Assembly (NCBI RefSeq): GCF_024323335.1
Contig: NC_066579.1
Location: forward strand, 52,162,771-52,226,770
DNA: 64,000 nucleotides
Direction of reading: 5' to 3'
Source of the DNA: Lathyrus oleraceus
Lineage: Eukaryota; Streptophyta; Magnoliopsida; Fabales; Fabaceae
Of the stretch, positions 59,015-64,000 are shown one piece after another (position 1 is the first letter of the stretch; the number at the start of each line of letters is the position of its first letter). The translations under genes and the position numbers were made by a program. A model generated the notes under the pieces. That model did no database searches, was not told the origin of the DNA, and worked only from the letters and a program-made list of their open reading frames with translations.

Positions 59015-59420
59015 AGATGACAACATATCTCTTAAGTGAGGTGGTAACAGAAGTAGTATAGATATATTTGGAGTGATAAACTCCCCCTGAGTTAGATAGA
59101 GAGTATACCCTACTACCCCTTAGAGTATAATTCTCTTCATTTGTCAAAATAAAAAAAGAAGGTAAATATGCATACAAGGCCAAACTATACACTTTTAGAA
59201 AATGGAAAACATCGCACTCATATTTTAGGAATTCAAATTACATAAGGGAAAAGTTTCATAAATTTAAAGTACAAGGAAGGAAATTCAAAGAAAAACATCT
59301 AAGAGACTCCTAATTCATCTCATTATTATCCTCACTTGAAGCCATTATAGAGATAAGGTTTCTTCTTTCCATTATCTCAACGAGCATGTTGATTTTAGAA
59401 TTCATTTTCCTTTGATCATC

Positions 59421-60126
59421 TCAAATTTCATTGTTGGAGATGGATGGTTGAGTGTTTCTTTGTTCCCTTTTTCTTCTTGGTTGACAAGGGATAAGTTCAA
59501 ATTCCTGAATTGGATATCCCATCTTGCTTATAGCGGGTTGTCCTATACTTGCGCGTACATAGGTAGGTTCTTTTTCTACAAAAGGATAACCGATGTGGTT
59601 TAGGATTTTTGTGATGAGTTCGACATATAGTAGGGAATTATTTTTCCTTTTTCTTTCTATCATGTGGTGGAAGACTGCATCTACCAAGTTCTTATAGACT
59701 TGGTTTTCTAAGAATCAGGCAACAAGAATGTCTGATTTTTGGATGGTGCTATAATTTCCATTTCTTTGGAATAAAATGAGGGTCATATTGTAGTGAATTA
59801 ACCTAATGTTTGGATGAAGGATTCCAACATTCAAGGGATATGGAATGATAGAAGTTGGATCAATAAGGAATGATTGAGTAATAGTGTCAGGCTGAATTTG
59901 TACCTTTATGATTCATTTGATCATAATATTTCCCTATGAAGGGTAGGTTGCAGATTTGAGTGAAGTGTTCAAGAGAAAGGGTGATAGGATGTTTCTTGAC
60001 TTTGGAGGAGATAATTCCATCTTTGTGGGATATATTTGCGTAGAACTGTTTTACCAAATATGGGTACCTTTGTTGGAGTTTCTCAAAGACAAAGTTCTCT
60101 AGCCCTGCAGTAGTGAATGCTTCCAT
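59421..60126 (-). pseudogene. Env-like 'putative plant transposon protein' fragment, copy 3
   Basis: Two minus-strand pieces belong together. 60126-59887 has LENFVFEKLQQRYPYLVKQF, YANISHKDGI and HPITLSLEHFTQICNLPFIG. 59687-59421 has VDAVFHHMIERKRKNNSLLY and VELITKILNHIGYPF. Between them the sequence continues with LIHYNMTLILFQRNGNYSTI and a stop near 59720. This layout matches the env-like domain of SIRE-type elements. It is more divergent than copies 1 and 2. Confidence 0.6.
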
Positions 60127-62437
60127 AAAGGAGAAATTCTTGAAGAGATCTTCATATAGGTAGTGAGAGGTGAAGATTTCTTTTCCAGATTAGTGGATGT
60201 TGTAGTTGGTCTCTTGGGTTTGAGGGCTAAAATATTATGATAAATATGAAGATTAAGGTCGGTAAGAACATGTTCTCTTTTGGGCCATTTTATGATGATG
60301 ATGATGAAGTGAGTTTCTAATGCAATGAGTAAGAGAATTTGTGAGATGAAAATATTGATAAATTACCTCCTTTTTTTAGGCTATGTCTAATTGATTAGAT
60401 ATGTGTTTTAATCGATTAGAAATGGTAAAAAGGGAATTTTTTCATTGTAAGTGACCGTTAAAACATTAACCCCTTCAACTATCCATTGAGGGGATCTTTG
60501 ACGTTCAAATTTTTGAGTTTTCAAAAAATCTAATCGATTAGGTCAAAGTTCTAATTGATTAGATCATCCCAATTAAGCATTTGTTTTGGGCCTTGTGTTC
60601 TGCACTCTTATTGGGCTTTATTCACACCTCTTTCTATAAAATAGTAAAATGCTCAATTTTTATGGGTTAGAAACAATTTAATTTAGATGAGCAAAAAAAT
60701 AAGAAATATTATTTTACGGTTTTAATCAGATTTTCCTGATTATTTCAACCTTAAAATAATTTTACCTCCTTTATCAAGAAATCTTGATAAAATATTTCCC
60801 AAAAGGGAAGACACCAGATGGTATATCCTCATCTATATATTGTTGGATGCGAGAGTTGGTAAAGCCATAAGATAAATATATCCATTACATGCATATTTAT
60901 TCAAACTGATCACTACGAATCATATACTTTGAGATTTCTCTCAAAGGAAATGCCTTGATCACAATTGTTTTCATTTTCCATCATCATTCATCTTCAATAT
61001 TAAAGACTTAATCAAATTTATACTTCGAAGTTATATTATTTCTTTGCACTACTTTTAATGATGAATGTCAAATAATTCCGAGAAGCAAAGTCTACCTGCA
61101 AAACACTAAGGTTTCACATTTGGTCCCCATTTCTTCTCTGGTCCATGTGCATTAGGCACAGAGGATTTAAGGTAGTTACCTTTAGATCTTTTCAATTAAA
61201 ATAGAAGGATTTTAAATAATCTATTCTCTTATATTATTCATGATTCCTATTTCTAGTTCCTTGTTTATACTATTTGTTTTTAAAAGAATCTTTGACTAGA
61301 TAGAAATTATGTGAAACATCTTTTTTCCTTGGGTGAACTTTCCTAAGGTTTCTTGTAGGTTATATACTTCTTTCATTACCTCTCTTACATTCTCTATGCT
61401 TATTTATATTTATTTTTGAAGGAGTTGATGACCTTCCTAAGGTATACTTAAGGATTCCTTAAGATCTAGTGTGAGATATCTTCATATTATTCAACTAAGT
61501 GATTATTCATTTTATGCAACTGTGTATATGAAGGTTTGATACATGAAATAATGTCTTCTTTTAAGGGTGCCTTTAAGCATATTTTATCATCTTCGTTGGA
61601 AGATGATTCTTTTAGATTTCTGCCCGAAGTTGATGTTTCTCACCCTCTTCTTCGTTTTAATATTGAAGAAATTCCTTCATTTTTTTTCTTTGTTTTTTGA
61701 ACACGGTGATCCTTCATTTTATGTTTTATCTTCCAAAGATTGTTAAACTACTTAGTGTGTTCTTTTGAATGATTGGAAGGATTTGTATGATAATAGTAGA
61801 ATGAGGATAATGATTCTTCAGTTTGGATTCCTTCACCTTTGAGTAGTTGAATTGGTTTGTTCATCTTCTCTATGATTCCTTCTTTCTTAATTCTTTCTGG
61901 AATTCATGAAGGCTCTCATGTATTGATATTAGAGTTGGATTGAACTTCCAAATATCAATTCTAAGATATTTGTTAGTAACACAGTTTCCATCAAACTTCC
62001 CAATACTCTTATATCCAAGATTATCTTCTTTGCACCGTGTGTTCATCTTCTCTTATTTGATACATGGAGATCTTCGTGTATCAGTTTAAGAGCATACCGC
62101 ATTTCCTTAGCGGTTTTGTAAAGATGAACATAGTGAAAAATTGTGTTATTTAAAAAAAACAACTAAATTTTGAAAAATATTTCGAATTTTTTCTTTTCGT
62201 CTTTGGTATAAAGAAAATTAGGTTTATCTACTATTTCACCATTCACTTGATGAGTAGGGATAAACAAACCTTTTATTTCACTTAACTCATAGTTTATGTT
62301 TTGAAGAGAAATACGAAACCTAGCTTGTAAAACTAAAAAATCTTGCTATTTTTTATTATAAAAATGGTGGTATTTTAAAAAATCTATTGTCGAAAGACAT
62401 CTTCCTCCTGAGACGATTAATCCTTAAACAAGAGTTA
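60127..62437 (-). other. Interior of the pol-less copia element
   Basis: Mostly non-coding. Gag-like traces on the minus strand at 62190-62395 read ARISLQNINYELSEIKGLF-like phrases across frames. Palindromic TAATCGATTAG motifs recur near 60385-60410 and 60528-60565, echoing the LTR. No integrase, RT or RNase H was found. Confidence 0.5.
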
Positions 62438-62450
62438 GGCTCTGATGTCA
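62438..62450 (-). promoter_or_regulatory. Primer binding site, initiator tRNA-Met type
   Basis: The minus strand reads TGACATCAGAGCC two bases after the LTR end. The usual copia site is TGGTATCAGAGCC, so two bases differ. Confidence 0.75.
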
Positions 62451-62452
62451 CT

Positions 62453-63436
62453 TATTAGACTTGAGACTTCACACACAAGAGAGGAGGGGGGGTGAATTGT
62501 GTTGATTGGAATAACTTTATTTTGAAAAAAAATTGGGAAATAAAATTAGAGTTTAAAAACTTTGCAGCAAAAAATAAAACGCGGAAAGTAAATTGAGGGA
62601 AATCAAAGGAGTTAAGGGAAAATACGAGGAGTAAGAGTTATAGAGGCTTGGCCAAAACAAAAGGACCTACTTGTATCCCTAAGAATTGATATTCAAAGTT
62701 TCCATTAATAATTGAGATATTTTAGTTGGAAAGGCTAATGAATCCCCTTATACAAGGAAATGGTGATTGATCTTCAATCACAGTATACAATACTATGAAT
62801 TTATGTGTTTGCATCATTTCTTCATAATAAGCTTGAGAGTAAAGGGGACAATCTTCCTTCCAAAATGGTGGACTGAAGCGATTAGTCTTATTTCCACAAA
62901 TACGGAACTTGGAGTCGTTATTCTTCAAGATGCATAACCTTTGAGCTTAATACCTTGGTTTAAACTGGACTAACCAAAAACCTGATTTTAACATTGGGCT
63001 GATCTCGAACCTGTGAAGCTTATAAGTATCGGGATGAGCTTAAACCTATCATGGTTTTAACACCACACTGACTAAGAACTTAGGAGATTTTATACGGGTT
63101 GATCTCCAGCCTAAACTAGGACTGTAATACCTAATCCCAAACATAAGCTTTTTACGGGTTTAGCTTTAATCAAATCAAACCCCTAATTGGACAATACTCA
63201 ACAAAGGTATACACAAACGTTCCCATTAATAAATTTTAAAATTCTACCCATTATAGAATTAAAAAAGTAATCTCACTCATAAAAGGGCCTTTCTCACAAA
63301 AGTACTTAGGCTAAAAACATAGTGAGAGAAAGTTAAAAACTAGTTAGAGATAGAGAGAGAAAGTGTGAGAGATGAATATCTCAAAACACATATCTGGATG
63401 ATTTGAAATGAAAAATGAAATCTCTATTTATATGTA
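62453..63436 (-). repeat. 5' LTR of the minus-strand copia element, truncated
   Basis: It aligns with the left two thirds of 57617-58999. The match ends near 63432 where the RT/RNase H remnant of another element begins, so about 400 bases of the LTR are missing. Where the 3' copy has TG at its edge this copy has TA. Confidence 0.78.
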
Positions 63437-63836
63437 AAAACAAATAAAAAGATTAAGGTTGTGTTTGGACAGAAGACTTTCAGAAAGCTTTTGACAACAT
63501 CAAGGAGTATCTACTTGAACCTTCTATCCTGTCTCCTCAAGTGGAAGGAAGACCATTGGTAATGTACTTAACTGTGTTAGAAGAGTCCATGGGTTATGTA
63601 CTTGGACAACAAGATGAAACTAGTATAAAGGAACATGCCATCATTATCAAAGCAGTAAGTTTACAGACTGTGAGTCTCGACACTCCATGCTTGAGAAGAC
63701 TTGTTATGCTTTAGCCTGTGCTGCCAAACGTCTACACCAATATATGATTAATCATACCACTTGGTTGATATCTAAAATGGATCCAATCAATTATATTTTG
63801 GAAAATCCTACTTTGACTGGGAGGATTGCTCATTGG
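63437..63836 (+). pseudogene. Ogre/Tat-type Ty3/gypsy RT-RNase H remnant
   Basis: It reads QKAFDNIKEYLLEPSILSP, GRPLVMYLTVLEESMGYVLG, then after a frameshift near 63640-63660 SRHSMLEKTCYALACAAKRL, HQYMINHTTWLISKMDPINY and LENPTLTGRIAHW. I recognise this order as the RT/RNase H junction of Ogre/Tat elements. It is truncated on the left by the copia LTR edge and on the right by an LTR start at 63837. Confidence 0.8.
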
Positions 63837-64000
63837 TGTAACACCCTTCTAAAATACCCCAAATATTTTAATTAAAATAACACATATCAATCAGAGTAAT
63901 TATGCACCAAGGGTGTCACACAACACTTAACAACATAATAACTGTCATGCTCATTATTTAATCAAATTAACATTTTTGCACAATTCGCAGCGGATATGAA
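63837..64000 (+). mobile_element. Start of another LTR (chromovirus-like), continues past the window
   Basis: TGTAACACCCTTCTAAAATACCCC begins exactly where the RNase H frame breaks. TGTAACACCC is a common LTR start of Tekay/Del-type Ty3/gypsy elements. Only 164 bases are visible, so the family is tentative. Confidence 0.5.

Larger units (their letters stand above)
57617..63436 (-). mobile_element. Ty1/copia element (SIRE/Maximus-like), pol-less, minus strand
   Basis: 3' LTR at 57617-58999, polypurine tract at 59000-59014, interior of about 3.4 kb, primer site at 62438-62450, and a truncated 5' LTR at 62453-63436. The interior has an env-like fragment and gag-like traces but no integrase, RT or RNase H motif that I could find. 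It must have been mobilised in trans or has lost pol by deletion. Confidence 0.72.

Overview
This is a transposable-element-dominated stretch of plant nuclear DNA, most likely from a legume of the vetch/pea/clover group. That placement rests on long LTRs that I recognise as Ogre-type, SIRE/Maximus-type Ty1/copia remnants, an Athila/Cyclops-like element, and CACTA elements with hairpin subterminal repeats. Base composition is AT-rich, with several long (TA)n tracts. No bacterial gene, rRNA, tRNA or CRISPR was seen. The only credible host genes are two 76-codon paralogues on the minus strand (1799-2029 and 40756-40986).

Layout. 1-7125: intergenic DNA, the first small gene, a decayed CACTA (TNP2) transposase, a DUF7745-like fragment, a Ty1/copia LTR remnant and a minisatellite. 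7126-36332: one Athila-lineage Ty3/gypsy element bounded by 5-bp duplications (AAAGG). About 13.6 kb of it is the element itself. It holds three later insertions: a 5.36-kb CACTA element in its 5' LTR (CGC duplication; the 3' LTR keeps the empty site), and two single Ogre-type LTRs in its pol gene (CGATC and CACTC duplications; pol reads in frame across both once they are removed). 36333-42235: the other half of the minisatellite, a LINE remnant and the second small gene. 42236-51250: a CACTA-like element carrying a retrotransposon env-like fragment, two Ty1/copia remnants and an LTR. 51250-57600: mostly unassigned DNA, then a minus-strand Athila-like 3' end. 57617-63436: a minus-strand Ty1/copia element with an env-like fragment and no visible pol. 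63437-64000: Ogre-type RT/RNase H remnant cut by the start of another LTR.

Three items stand out. The CACTA element contains a 15-coding-exon spliced gene fusing transposase-like N-terminal domains to a C48 (Ulp1/SUMO-protease-like) domain; every exon junction can be read from the sequence and the catalytic residues are present, but there are three in-frame stops and no TNP2 transposase. The second Ogre-type LTR carries antisense fragments of three unrelated host genes: a calmodulin-like EF-hand protein, a callose synthase and a PPR protein. The Athila element has two divergent env-like genes in tandem, with a splice-acceptor-like site just before the first.

The order of events can be read from the nesting: the minisatellite existed first, Athila inserted into it, then CACTA and the Ogre-type LTRs inserted into Athila. 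By eye the Athila LTRs differ at about 48 of roughly 1570 positions (about 3%).
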